NCBI GenBank assembly: GCA_963693365.1
Contig: CAVNZM010000008.1
Span: 10,168,001 to 10,232,000 of the forward strand
DNA: 64,000 bases
Reading direction: 5' to 3'
DNA from: Amoebidium appalachense
Taxonomy: Eukaryota > Ichthyosporea
Below the pieces are notes generated by a model that did not search any database, was not told the origin of the DNA, and worked only from the letters and a program-made list of their open reading frames with translations. Shown piece after piece: positions 26,001 through 34,236 of the stretch (its first letter is position 1; the number at the start of each line of letters is the position of its first letter). A program made the translations under genes and the position numbers.

Positions 26001-26011
26001 TTTTATATACC
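26001..26011 (-). promoter_or_regulatory. TATA-like box upstream of second helicase gene
   Basis: GGTATATAAAA on the minus strand, about 17 bases before ATG 25984. The same GGTATATAA core precedes the intact helicase at 30368. The very short spacing would leave almost no leader, so transcription may favour the internal Met near 25921. Confidence 0.5.
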
Positions 26012-26012
26012 T

Positions 26013-26130
26013 TGCACCCCGGGGTCGCGCGGGGGCTTGGGCCCGGGGGGCACGCCAGGCATGCACGACCGGTGAGGGATGGAAGGCACGGCGGGCTCGC
26101 AGGGCCCAGAGCCTCGTGGGCCACCCAAGC
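26013..26130. repeat. GC-rich intergenic island 1
   Basis: About 120 bases at roughly three-quarters GC between divergent helicase-derived frames, with GGCCCGGGGGGCACGCCAGG and GGCATGCACG motifs. It shares the GGCACGC/GCATGC/CCACCC vocabulary of other islands in the element and the CACGTG/GCACGC units of the TIR. Confidence 0.6.
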
Positions 26131-26169
26131 CCCCAACCGTGTCCCACCACCTAAAACCACCCTCAAGCC

Positions 26170-26479
26170 GATGGAGCTGCAGTTCCTGCGGGACCTGCTG
26201 AAGCGCGAGAACGGGTTTGAGGGTGCGCCCGCGTTCGAAGACGGCGTGAGGGTTACTCCTGCTGCCCTCTTCCGACTCTACCAGTCCTGGTGGGAACACA
26301 ACACACCCGACAAGTCCAAGCGGCCCACCCAGCGCGACTTTGGGATTGCAGTTACGGCCATCCTGGGAAAAATTAAGAGCACCCGCGTCAATACAATAGC
26401 CTACGGCGCTGAAGGTTGTGAGGCCGCTTCAGGCTTTACACGCTGCTATGGTCTCGATCGCAAACTTATCGGAGTGTAG
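26170..26479 (+). pseudogene. Detached helicase C-terminal copy
   Basis: From MELQFLRDL onward this frame is closely similar to the last ~105 residues of the intact helicase (31610-31926), including WWEHNTPDKSKRPTQRDFG and GLDRKLIG at the end. No homology is seen upstream of this point; instead there is a GC-rich island. An ATG at 26170 would allow a 102-residue stand-alone protein, so it could be an expressed domain rather than a dead fragment. Similarity continues past the stop into the 3' flank (GCCAATCAAA and AAATCGGTGG blocks), so it is a DNA-level duplication. Orientation is opposite to the N-terminal half at 25172-25984. Confidence 0.7.
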
Positions 26480-27171
26480 CGTGCTTGTGTGGCGTGTTGT
26501 GTGGCTAGTGGCTAGAACGTGGCCAGATCCGAGAGCCAATCAAATCGCGCCATTGGGTCCTCTGTGGCTACTGTGGCTACTTTTTCTCTTTGTGGCTACT
26601 GTGGCTAGAGAACTAAATCGGTGGCGGGGGTTGTGTTTGGCGGCTTTTGATTGGCTGTTGCTAGGGAGATCTCTGGTTTGGGTGTGAGTCGGAAAGAAGT
26701 GGACACAGTAGCCACAATAGCCACGCGGTTGGGGTAGCTGGGTAGGCAGGTCGTAGGTAATTTTTACACTGGAAATATTTTTGCCCTTTTTATTTTTTTC
26801 TAAAAGTAAGTTACTACTCTTTCGACCTTACTACCACTAAGTAAACGAACAACCCAAGCAAATAATTTATACTAAAACCCATTTTGGTGTGTGTTGGGGT
26901 CGCTACTTGTCGTAAGATCCCCATGGCTATGCAAGTGAACCGAGAAGGTCTTGCCAGGACACAGGAGCTCCCCGCAGCGTGGCCGGGAGGGGCTGGGCGG
27001 GCCTGCGCAGGGCCCGGGTGGCCGGGAGGGGCACGGCAGGCACGGTGGTCTCGCCGGCGGCACGAGCCTCGCGTGCCACGCATGCCACCCCCCGCCACCC
27101 AGCCCCCAGGCCCCCAGGCGGCGCGGATGGGTGACCGAGGACGACCGATATGGACTCGACTCGGGTTGGGT
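26480..27171. other. Intergenic with CCAAT boxes and GC-rich island 2
   Basis: Holds copies of GTGGCTACTGTGGCTAC, CCAAT boxes in both orientations (GCCAATC near 26537, GATTGGC near 26650), an AT-rich stretch (26760-26880) and a GC-rich island (about 26965-27125) with CGTGCCACGCATGCC. No gene supported. Confidence 0.5.
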
Positions 27172-28086
27172 TTATTGACGTGCCGCGGCGGCCCAGGCAG
27201 CAAACGCCGCGCGGCCATCCGCAAGCGCCTGCGCGACCTTCCCGGGGTCGACGTCCATGGGCGACGCAAACAGCCTCCGCTCCGGAGCGACCACCACGAG
27301 GCGATCTCCGAGGCGGGTGCGGAGGTTGGCGAACTCGGTGGCCGCTAGCTCGGTGCTCGAGTCACGCTGCAGCGCATAGCAGAGCTCCATGCCCGTTTTT
27401 GGCACGGATTCTGCGGGACAGTGCGCCAGCGAGTCGCACAGCACCGTGACGTAGATGCCGTCGAACCCATCTGCGGCATCCTCGAGTGCTTTGGTGAGGG
27501 GCACCAGCTCAGAGACGCCGCCGTCCAGAAACACGGTGCCGCCGTACTCGACGGGGGGGACCGCGAGTGGAAGGGCCGAAGACGCGCGCATGCCGACCTG
27601 GTACTCGGGCCCTGTGAACCACCGCTCCTTCTTGTTGAGGAAGTCCCAGGCGACGCAGTGGCAGCGCGTGTAGATGTCCGCGTCGATGCCCTCCAGAAGC
27701 GCCGCCGCACGCTCCTGCAGGGTGAAGCGGCTGTACGCCGCCCCGTACAGCATTGACCCCACAACCGTCCTCCAGGTTTTCGGAAGCAGCGCCATTGCGC
27801 CACCCCACGGTTCCACAATGTCCTCCACGCACTTCAGCTTCCCCAGCTCGCGCGCCAGGTCGTCCAGGCGGTCGGCAACCACGAACGGCGCCACCAGCGC
27901 GCCGACGGACGTGCCGTACACCCTGTCGACCCGGTACAGCCCCGACGCGAGCATCCCCTGCATGAACCCGACTTGGAAGCAGCCCTTGACGCCGCCCCCG
28001 GGCAGCAGGACCCGCACACGTGTCCTGGCTTGGGAGGGTGTGTCCATGTTGATGTAGCCGAGAGAAAAAACAGACATGTGCAACAT
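27172..28086 (-). CDS. Patatin-like phospholipase
   Basis: A 304-residue protein from ATG 28086. All hallmarks of the patatin family are visible: the oxyanion-hole loop PGGGVKG at residues 29-35, the nucleophile elbow GTSVG with Ser60, RASSALPLAVPPV at 168-178 (the conserved 'R-A-S-S/T-A-x-P-x-x-F-P-P' block), and the catalytic Asp in FLDGG (Asp188). Expected activity: Ser-Asp lipid acyl hydrolase acting on phospholipid or acylglycerol. No signal peptide or membrane segment is seen, so it is probably cytosolic or virion-packaged. The start could be Met14 instead. It lies alone on the minus strand between two GC-rich islands, which suggests independent gain as a cassette (inference). In a virus-like element such an enzyme could attack membranes during entry or release; that role is speculation. 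Confidence 0.88.
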   Translation of the reverse strand: MLHMSVFSLGYINMDTPSQARTRVRVLLPGGGVKGCFQVGFMQGMLASGLYRVDRVYGTSVGALVAPFVVADRLDDLARELGKLKCVEDIVEPWGGAMALLPKTWRTVVGSMLYGAAYSRFTLQERAAALLEGIDADIYTRCHCVAWDFLNKKERWFTGPEYQVGMRASSALPLAVPPVEYGGTVFLDGGVSELVPLTKALEDAADGFDGIYVTVLCDSLAHCPAESVPKTGMELCYALQRDSSTELAATEFANLRTRLGDRLVVVAPERRLFASPMDVDPGKVAQALADGRAAFAAWAAAARQ

Positions 28087-28107
28087 GTTTCAATATTTGA
28101 AATTCCC

Positions 28108-28245
28108 ACGACCCGGGCATGCACGGCCGGCCGGGAGGGGGCGGGGCGGGGCGGGGCACACAGGCCCGGCCCGGGAGGCAGGCGTGGCGCGTGCGCTGGG
28201 GAGAAACGCGGGCCACCCCCAGCCACCCCAGCCCCCCACCGGGAA
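28108..28245. repeat. GC-rich intergenic island 3
   Basis: About 140 bases of very GC-rich DNA with GGGCATGCACGGCCGGCCGG and GGGGCGGGGCGGGGC, between the divergent patatin and 341-residue genes. Related in composition and GCATGC motifs to the other islands; it may include a bidirectional promoter. Confidence 0.55.
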
Positions 28246-28555
28246 CCAGTCAACACGGGGTTGGTTTGGGGTGTGTTGATTGGCCATTATGACAGCAGCG
28301 CCCGATTTTACCCTGCTCCCTCCACAGCCAATGAACGTCGAGTGCCATCGATCAGTTGTGTCCGATTGGAGAACATGTACCGCGGGCCGAATTGGGAATT
28401 TTGAATGGCGTCGCGTGAGAGCCCGGGACCGCCACAGCCAATGGGCGACGGCCGGGCCTCCCAACGGCTCGGCACAAGGGTACATAAGCACAGACGGTGT
28501 TGTCAAAAGCACACTCTTACTGCAGCGTGACAAGTGGGCTTTTGGAATTGCCAAC

Positions 28556-29581
28556 ATGACGCACATTGAGCGTATTCACATTCTCGGTGAGGACCGCGAG
28601 CCCCGGTTCGCCTACCAACCGGAGCTGTTCTACACGCTGCACCTGCACCCCGAGGCGCCTGGCTCGATCCGCATGGGCACCGCCGCGATCTTCAGCACGA
28701 AGACAGGGGAGGAGAGGGTGTGGCCGGTCGACGTAATCCTCTCCGGGCCGGTACCGCGGCAGTTTGTCGACGAGGAGGGGCGGTGGACCCAGCGGGACAG
28801 TTCCACAGCCTGCGACGACCCCCGCTTCGTCGGGCGTGGCAGCGCGGTGTGGCGTGCACTGTACGACGAGCTCCAGGCGCCGGCGCTGCGCAGCCTCATC
28901 CCCGACGACACGGGCCTCGGGTTTCTCCTCCGCAAGTGCCCCCACCCCGACTTCAACGATGTGGACAACGACGAGGTGATCACCGTCGAGGAGACGGAGC
29001 ACGTCTGGGGTGTGAGGCTTGGGCAGGCGATGGCGGCTCCGACCGTGGTTCGGCCGCTCCACCAGGTCGTCGAGAGCGCGACGGTCCGCGCGGCACCGGT
29101 GCCGGACGAGCAGTGTTCCGTGTACGCATTGAACACGTTGGCCAGCGACGAGGTGGCCAGGACGGTAGAAATGTTTGAGGTCTGGCCGGTGCTTCATTGT
29201 GGGCAGCCCGCGCTGCGCCTGGGTCTCTACTGCCTGCTGGCCGAGGGGGCGCTGGCCGAGCGCTTTGTGCCCCTGGACGTCATCGTCCAAGGCGACTGGG
29301 TCGAGGCCAAGATCGACGAGCACGGGAAGTGGAGGGCCGGAGCGGTGGTTGGGCGAAGGGCGGTGGGCAGCGAGGATGCGTTCCACCTCCAGATTGAAAT
29401 TGCGCTCGACCAGCACATGGAGTTGGGGGTGATGTCGCGGCAGATGCTGGGAATGGATGCTACCAGGGAGGAGGTGCTTGAAGTTGCACCACGCAGAATG
29501 TACGAGGAGGATTGTGACGTGCGCACCGTGGAGTCCAAATTCCCGTTCGAGGCCCACGCGTTTAAGCATCTATTTTCGTGA
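28556..29581 (+). CDS. Unrecognised 341-residue protein
   Basis: From ATG 28556 (MTHIERIHILGEDREPR) to stop 29581. This start is chosen because a TATA-like TACATAAG lies about 70 bases upstream, near 28491; the frame is open further to an ATG at 28289. The protein appears beta-rich and shows internal two-fold similarity: EPRFAYQPELFYTLHL with a 'VWPVDVILSG' block, then QPALRLGLYCLL with an 'FVPLDVIVQGDW' block. This suggests two copies of one domain. Low Lys, Val/Glu/Asp-rich, no membrane segment. No family recognised. A structural protein is one possibility, but nothing proves it. Confidence 0.7.
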   Translation: MTHIERIHILGEDREPRFAYQPELFYTLHLHPEAPGSIRMGTAAIFSTKTGEERVWPVDVILSGPVPRQFVDEEGRWTQRDSSTACDDPRFVGRGSAVWRALYDELQAPALRSLIPDDTGLGFLLRKCPHPDFNDVDNDEVITVEETEHVWGVRLGQAMAAPTVVRPLHQVVESATVRAAPVPDEQCSVYALNTLASDEVARTVEMFEVWPVLHCGQPALRLGLYCLLAEGALAERFVPLDVIVQGDWVEAKIDEHGKWRAGAVVGRRAVGSEDAFHLQIEIALDQHMELGVMSRQMLGMDATREEVLEVAPRRMYEEDCDVRTVESKFPFEAHAFKHLFS

Positions 29582-29610
29582 CAGACGGGTGAACCTGGCG
29601 AACTTGGTGA

Positions 29611-29748
29611 TTGCGCATATGTGAGCCTAAACCCTAAGGGTTGTGTGGGGGGTGGGGGGTGGGTGTGTATTTGTGTTGGTTGCGCATATGTGAGCCTAAA
29701 CCCTAACGGTTGTGTGGGGGGTGGGGGGTGGGTGTGTATTTGTGTTGG
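29611..29748. repeat. 69-bp unit duplicated in tandem
   Basis: Two near-identical copies (starting at 29611 and 29680) of a unit with TTGCGCATATGTGAGCCTAA, ACCCTAA and a GGGGGGTGGGGGGTGGGTG G-rich part. Each unit includes CCTAAACCCTAA, which looks like a plant/algal-type telomere repeat, but only about two repeats long. Confidence 0.9.
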
Positions 29749-29811
29749 TCATTTGCCCCCAGGATGGGTCAAAACGCGCAGCGCGCAAATAAACCACAAA
29801 AACACACGAGC

Positions 29812-29882
29812 GCGCCCCCCCGAGAGGCGCGCGAGGCGCGCGAGGCGCGCATGCCTCGCATGCCCCGCATGCCCCGCGCGCG
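29812..29882. repeat. GC-rich intergenic island 4
   Basis: GAGGCGCGCGAGGCGCGC followed by CATGCCTCGCATGCCCCGC, repeated. It is the same repeat type as at 32205-32338 and is closely related to the CCTCGCGTGCC units of the TIR. It lies just upstream of the zinc-finger gene. Confidence 0.7.
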
Positions 29883-29931
29883 AATATCAACAAAACAAAA
29901 GAACGTCAAATTTTTTTGGTGTTTCATAGCG

Positions 29932-30402
29932 ATGGACATCACACAATCTGGGCCAGCGCAACTCCTTGTCACCGTACAGGAGTACACATGCCCGGAATGT
30001 CTCAAATCATTTTCATCCAAACATAGCCTGTCACGGCACCGCAACACACACACGCGCTCCCAGGTTTTCCCTTGTTCCCACCGTGATTGCTTTGCCACGT
30101 TCTCTCGCAAAGACCATCTGCTTCGGCACGCTCTGGCCCACACTGGTCGTCGCCCGTATGCGTGCCAAACCTGCTCTGCCACCTTCACTTATCCTTCGGC
30201 ACTCTGGAACCACACACGGATCATCCACAACGGTTACAGACCACAAAGAAAGCGCGCACCTGGCCGCTTCCAGTGTCCAAGTGAGGGGTGTCATGCCGGC
30301 TTTGCATGGTCCTCTGCTCTGAACAGGCACATCCAGACTGAGCATCCCGAAATCCTTGCCGGGCCACAGGTATATAAGCCCAAGGGATCCGACAAAATAT
30401 AA
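29932..30402 (+). CDS. Four-finger C2H2 zinc-finger protein
   Basis: 156 residues from ATG 29932. Four consecutive C2H2 fingers are visible: CPECLKSF...HRNTH, CSHRDCFATF...HALAH, CQTCSATF...HTRIIH and CPSEGCHAGF...HIQTEH. The second and fourth have the C-x4-C spacing seen in TFIIIA-like fingers. The first linker is HTRSQVFPC and the second HTGRRPYAC, the latter a classic TGxRPY linker. Expected role: sequence-specific DNA (or RNA) binding, perhaps as an early regulator of the element. Its stop lies 18 bases before the helicase ATG, so the helicase TATA box (30368) is inside its 3' end. Such fingers are eukaryotic in style and could have been captured from a host. Confidence 0.9.
   Translation: MDITQSGPAQLLVTVQEYTCPECLKSFSSKHSLSRHRNTHTRSQVFPCSHRDCFATFSRKDHLLRHALAHTGRRPYACQTCSATFTYPSALWNHTRIIHNGYRPQRKRAPGRFQCPSEGCHAGFAWSSALNRHIQTEHPEILAGPQVYKPKGSDKI
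30368..30376 (+). promoter_or_regulatory. TATA box of the SF3 helicase gene
   Basis: GGTATATAA about 50 bases upstream of ATG 30421, inside the 3' end of the zinc-finger gene. The same core precedes the second helicase copy. The spacing is normal for a eukaryotic TATA promoter with a short leader. Confidence 0.6.
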
Positions 30403-30420
30403 TCTCAGCCTTCTTACATC

Positions 30421-31926
30421 ATGGAGGCCATCCGTTCGGATTTGGAGCTGGGGTGCGATGTTCATCGGGAACGGCTCCGTGTTGCGTTTGAGGAATTTGA
30501 ACGACTCACCGGCACCTGCAACAACTGGATTCCTCCAAGCTACATAGGCAATTACATCTGGAACATGGACCAGGTGTACACTTTCTGTCGGACATTGCTC
30601 GCTTACTCAAACAAAGACCAGGTGTATATCGTGAAGCATTTTGAAGACGGTCGGTTCGTCCATCAGATCAGGTCAAAGGAGAAGGCGATTGACATGATGT
30701 CCAAATACGAATTCAAATACTTCAACGAAAAGGGGGAGCTTGACTACTACAAGGGGTCCACATACGTCAACGATGTGCATGGAATCCTGGTGTACTACAA
30801 AGGCGTTGTCTTTGACCCGAGCGACCCAGACCCTAAAACGGGTGAGCGTAACCCTACCTACACCGACGTCTACAATCGCGCATTCAACAGTTTTCCGGGA
30901 TTCAAGTTCATCTACGACCCCGCCTTTGTTGTCGACGAGGCCCTCATCGCCCCCTTCAAGAATCACGCAAAGGAGGTTATATGTGCGGGAGACGACGGCC
31001 TATATCGCTATGTCATCGAATGGTTGGGGCACATGTTTCAGTTTCCAGCGCGCAAACCGGAATCGGCCTGGCTCATGCGCAGCATCGAGGGCACAGGCAA
31101 GAACGTGTTCGTGAAGATCATCCAAAACGTATTGGGCGACGATCTGGTCGGTGTGGTGGAGACGGAGGATCGCCTGGCCACCCGGTTCAACATAGGCATA
31201 ACGTTCAAGATGTTGGTTGTGTGCAACGAGGTCACCTACGGAAAGAGCCACCGGACCCCCAACCATCTGAAGACTCTCATTACTGACGACACGATGACGT
31301 ACGAGTCTAAGGGCATCGACGCGGTCAAGGTCAAGTCATGTGAACGGTGGATCTTGATGTCCAACGAGCAGCATCCCATTCCCGTGAGCCGCACTGACCG
31401 CCGCTACGCCTGCATGGAGGTGTCTGACAAGCGCGTCGGTGACGAGAGGTATTTCAGAAACCTGGTGCAGCAATACAGCAACGGTGCACCCGCCCTGAAG
31501 CATCTGTACCACTGGCTGATGAGAGTTCCCGTATCGGACCCTAACCGGGTGCTACCACCGATGACTGGCTTGAAGCGACAGTTGCAGGACCTGAGTGGAC
31601 CGATGGAGCTGCAGTTCTTGCGCGACTTGATGAATCGTGAAAATGGGTTCGAGGGTATGGAAAATTTGAGTGATGGTGCTCGAGTTCCACCGTCGGCGTT
31701 GTTCGGTCTGTACCAGCAATGGTGGGACCGAAACACACCCGACAAGTCCAAAAGACCTACCATGCGGGACTTCGGGATGACCGTCACTGCCATTTTGGGA
31801 AAGATTAGAAGTACTCGCATCACCACGATCGCATACGGCGCTCAGGGATGTGATGCCGCTTCCGGTGTCACTCGATGCTACGCCCTCGACCGTAAACTCA
31901 TCGGGCTTCCGGATGCGAGTAGCTAA
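30421..31926 (+). CDS. SF3 helicase, D5-like
   Basis: 501 residues, intact. The ATPase core is plain: Walker A SIEGTGKNVF at residues 221-230; Walker B-like MLVVCNEV at about 263-270 (Asp/Glu pair replaced by Cys-Asn-Glu); the SF3 motif C-type ILMSNE around 313-318; then Arg residues in SRTDRRY as candidate arginine finger. The roughly 200 residues before it correspond to the D5-N/primase-linked region of such helicases, with DPSDPDPKTGER conserved in the second copy. I do not see archaeo-eukaryotic primase active-site motifs. The C-terminal ~105 residues (from PMELQFLRDL) form a separate domain that is duplicated at 26170-26479. Role by family: hexameric replicative helicase of DNA viruses and mobile elements, acting where the element replicates. 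It sits next to DNA-metabolism genes on the same strand. Confidence 0.88.
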   Translation: MEAIRSDLELGCDVHRERLRVAFEEFERLTGTCNNWIPPSYIGNYIWNMDQVYTFCRTLLAYSNKDQVYIVKHFEDGRFVHQIRSKEKAIDMMSKYEFKYFNEKGELDYYKGSTYVNDVHGILVYYKGVVFDPSDPDPKTGERNPTYTDVYNRAFNSFPGFKFIYDPAFVVDEALIAPFKNHAKEVICAGDDGLYRYVIEWLGHMFQFPARKPESAWLMRSIEGTGKNVFVKIIQNVLGDDLVGVVETEDRLATRFNIGITFKMLVVCNEVTYGKSHRTPNHLKTLITDDTMTYESKGIDAVKVKSCERWILMSNEQHPIPVSRTDRRYACMEVSDKRVGDERYFRNLVQQYSNGAPALKHLYHWLMRVPVSDPNRVLPPMTGLKRQLQDLSGPMELQFLRDLMNRENGFEGMENLSDGARVPPSALFGLYQQWWDRNTPDKSKRPTMRDFGMTVTAILGKIRSTRITTIAYGAQGCDAASGVTRCYALDRKLIGLPDASS

Positions 31927-32497
31927 AAGTGTAACCAGTGAACGTTGAGTAACGTTACGTAGCTACTTGTAACAGCCAATCAAAACGCGTCCTTTGCGTC
32001 ATTTTTTTGATTTGTAACACCTGTGGCTAATATTCCTTAAGTGTAGCTAGAGTAGCTATCAAATCAAATCGGTGGGGGGAAGGGGAGTGGTTGCATCTGA
32101 TTGGCGGATGGGGGGGCGTTGCTATGGAAACCGTTTTTTTGGGGTGATTGGAAAATAGTGGTTACGACAAGCTACGAAGCTACGCTCGGGGTGTAGGGGG
32201 CGGTGAGTGCGCCCGAGTGGCGCGCGAGGCCCCGAGAGGCGCGCGAGGCGCGCGAGGCCTGGGAGGCCCGCCCGCCCGGCGAGCCACGCGTGCCACGCAT
32301 GCCACGCATGCCCCCAGGCCCCGCCCTGGGTCGGGAATTTGGCGAGCAATTGGTCAATGTGACCATTTGCCGTTTTGCTTGCAACTTGGTTGTGAATGCA
32401 ATCGATCGGTCAATGTGACCGGTTGCCATTTTGGTTGTGTGTGTGTGTGTGGGTGTGGGTGTGTATGGGTCGGGCTGTGTGTGTGTGTGTGTGTGTG

Positions 32498-32559
<62 letters not shown>

Positions 32560-32707
32560 ACTAGAACATGTTAGCCAAACGCCTCGCGATTTGAGGCTTT
32601 TGAAATGCTTGTCCGTGACCACCCGCTCCAGTGGTGTGCTGCACCCTCCCGCTGGTCGGGTACAAAAGGCGCCGCGCACAAAATAAAATCGCAGTCTAAC
32701 ACTGAAG
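31927..32707. other. Intergenic with GC-rich island 5 and (TG)n
   Basis: Contains CCAAT boxes (near 31976 and, inverted, near 32099), a GC-rich island at about 32205-32338 (GAGGCGCGCGAGGCGCGC, CACGCATGCCACGCATGCC), two copies of GGTCAATGTGACC (32351, 32409) and a (TG)n run (32477-32557). A TATA-like TACAAAAG at 32661 is about 45 bases before the next gene. The first ~220 bases resemble the 3' flank of the helicase C-terminal copy at 26480-26700. Confidence 0.6.
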
Positions 32708-34075
32708 ATGTCTTCAAACATATCTCCTCCTCCGTACACGCCCATCGGCCCCACCTGGAAGCCCGCTCCCGACCACGAGTCGCGCGTGGACACGTCTTCG
32801 GTTCCCGCGTGGCCCGGCGTGCGCCCATTCTTCGCGCCGGACGGGGAGAAGGTGCTGACGTACCTCACGAAGTTCGACGGGCACGTGTTCTTCAACGCGG
32901 GGTACAGCGCTATACTAGGCACCCATGAAACGGGTACAGTCAAAAAACCCGTTTGCTGGAAAAGGGACAACGAGAGTGTCATCAAGAAAACGTGCGAGCT
33001 CCTTGGTGCTATCAACGGAGAAGAGGGGACAAGTGGTTTACCCCATTTGTCCTCTGATTGGCTGGTTCGATCAGCTTTTGCAAACATCAAGAAGCTGCCT
33101 GCGGTTGGCCAGCCGGATGGCTCGGTCGCGTATGCCTTCGCCACCCACGACCTGACGCCCACCTTGGAGATGTACCGCGGGACCTGGTTCGCGTTCGAGC
33201 TGACCGCGCCGTTCCTGCGCTACTGCTTTCCCGCGCTGCGGGACTTCTGGGACGGCGTGATGGTCAAGTCGCACCTGGGCCAGATGGACTACTTCGCGGA
33301 TCTGGTGCGCATCGCCGACCAGGGTCGCGGCGACGGTGCAAAGACCAAGTCCGTGCACATCGACATGGAGGCCGCGGACGCGGAGGGCCCGCGCGCGGTA
33401 AAGCGTGAGCGCGAGGACGACGGGGAGCATCAGGTGGCCAAGCGCAACCCGCTGGATGCCATGCTGGAACCGAGCAACTGGTTCAAGCCGGGAGTGGACT
33501 TCGACACCGCGCTCGAGCAACTCAACAAGTTCATAACCACCGCGCACCGCGACATCTGTACCAACTACTGCCCCGAGGCGCTCGCGGCGGTCAAGCGCGC
33601 GGAGGAGGTGGAGCGACAGGAGCGGGCCAAACAAGACACAATCCAGCGGGGCATCGACTCGACAATGGCCATGGTGAAGGCCGTGCGCGAGATGAAGGCG
33701 GAGCTCAAGGGACTGGACGTGCACTTTGTGGCGTGGCGGCAGCTGAATTTCGAGTGGTCGCTCAAGGCCGCGGGCGGAGCGTGCGTGTACGCGCTGCACA
33801 TCGACGGATACGTCAAAATTGGGCACACGGGCAACTCACTCTTCCAGCGCTACAAGCACGATCTGTGGTCCCATGACATGAAGGAGTTGATCGTGGTCTG
33901 TATGCCCCATCGAAACAAGAACGAGGCGGAGCAGTTCGAGAAGCTGGTGCAGAACCAGCTCAAGCAGGTTCGGGTGATGGTGGGCAACAAGCGCGAGATG
34001 TTCGCGGCGGACTACGTGCGCGTGTCAAACGCGTTCAGGGAGGTGTACGGGGACGACGACATCCGCTTTGTGTAG
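32708..34075 (+). CDS. KilA-N-like / T5orf172 (GIY-YIG-like) protein
   Basis: 455 residues from ATG 32708. Residues ~60-185 include MYRGTWFAFELTAPFLRYCF, which resembles the KilA-N/Bro-N ending, where a conserved Gly-Thr-Trp precedes a helical 'W-x-S-P-x-F' segment; this assignment is tentative. Residues ~215-345 are charged helix, with a probable nuclear signal (AVKRERED). Residues ~357-450 are a T5orf172/MUG113-type domain: CVYALHIDGYVKIGHTGN, then FQRYKHD, an acidic NEAEQFEKLVQNQL helix and a REMFAAD motif. That domain is GIY-YIG-nuclease related. The architecture is typical of Bro/KilA-family proteins of large DNA viruses and phages, where DNA binding or modification roles are suspected. 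Confidence 0.7.
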   Translation: MSSNISPPPYTPIGPTWKPAPDHESRVDTSSVPAWPGVRPFFAPDGEKVLTYLTKFDGHVFFNAGYSAILGTHETGTVKKPVCWKRDNESVIKKTCELLGAINGEEGTSGLPHLSSDWLVRSAFANIKKLPAVGQPDGSVAYAFATHDLTPTLEMYRGTWFAFELTAPFLRYCFPALRDFWDGVMVKSHLGQMDYFADLVRIADQGRGDGAKTKSVHIDMEAADAEGPRAVKREREDDGEHQVAKRNPLDAMLEPSNWFKPGVDFDTALEQLNKFITTAHRDICTNYCPEALAAVKRAEEVERQERAKQDTIQRGIDSTMAMVKAVREMKAELKGLDVHFVAWRQLNFEWSLKAAGGACVYALHIDGYVKIGHTGNSLFQRYKHDLWSHDMKELIVVCMPHRNKNEAEQFEKLVQNQLKQVRVMVGNKREMFAADYVRVSNAFREVYGDDDIRFV

Positions 34076-34236
34076 AACTATCTGTGTCGCACATTTGAAG
34101 ATGGATTACTCAAGCAATCACTCAAGCAATCACTCAAGATGAGTGATTGCCAGTTTCGTTTGCATCCAGGAGCACGAGATCCCCAACCCCCAGTCCTGCA
34201 CCAAACATTTATTACACAAAACCCGCTCCAGGCGAG

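Noticed and set aside
26814-27348. Ala/Arg/Pro-rich frames around the second GC-rich island
   Set aside because: Composition-driven openings in GC-rich repeat DNA on both strands; no conserved motif.
28517-29569. 350-codon minus-strand frame
   Set aside because: Antisense to the 341-residue gene; high-GC codon use opens the reverse frame, composition is His/Arg/Leu-rich without motif.
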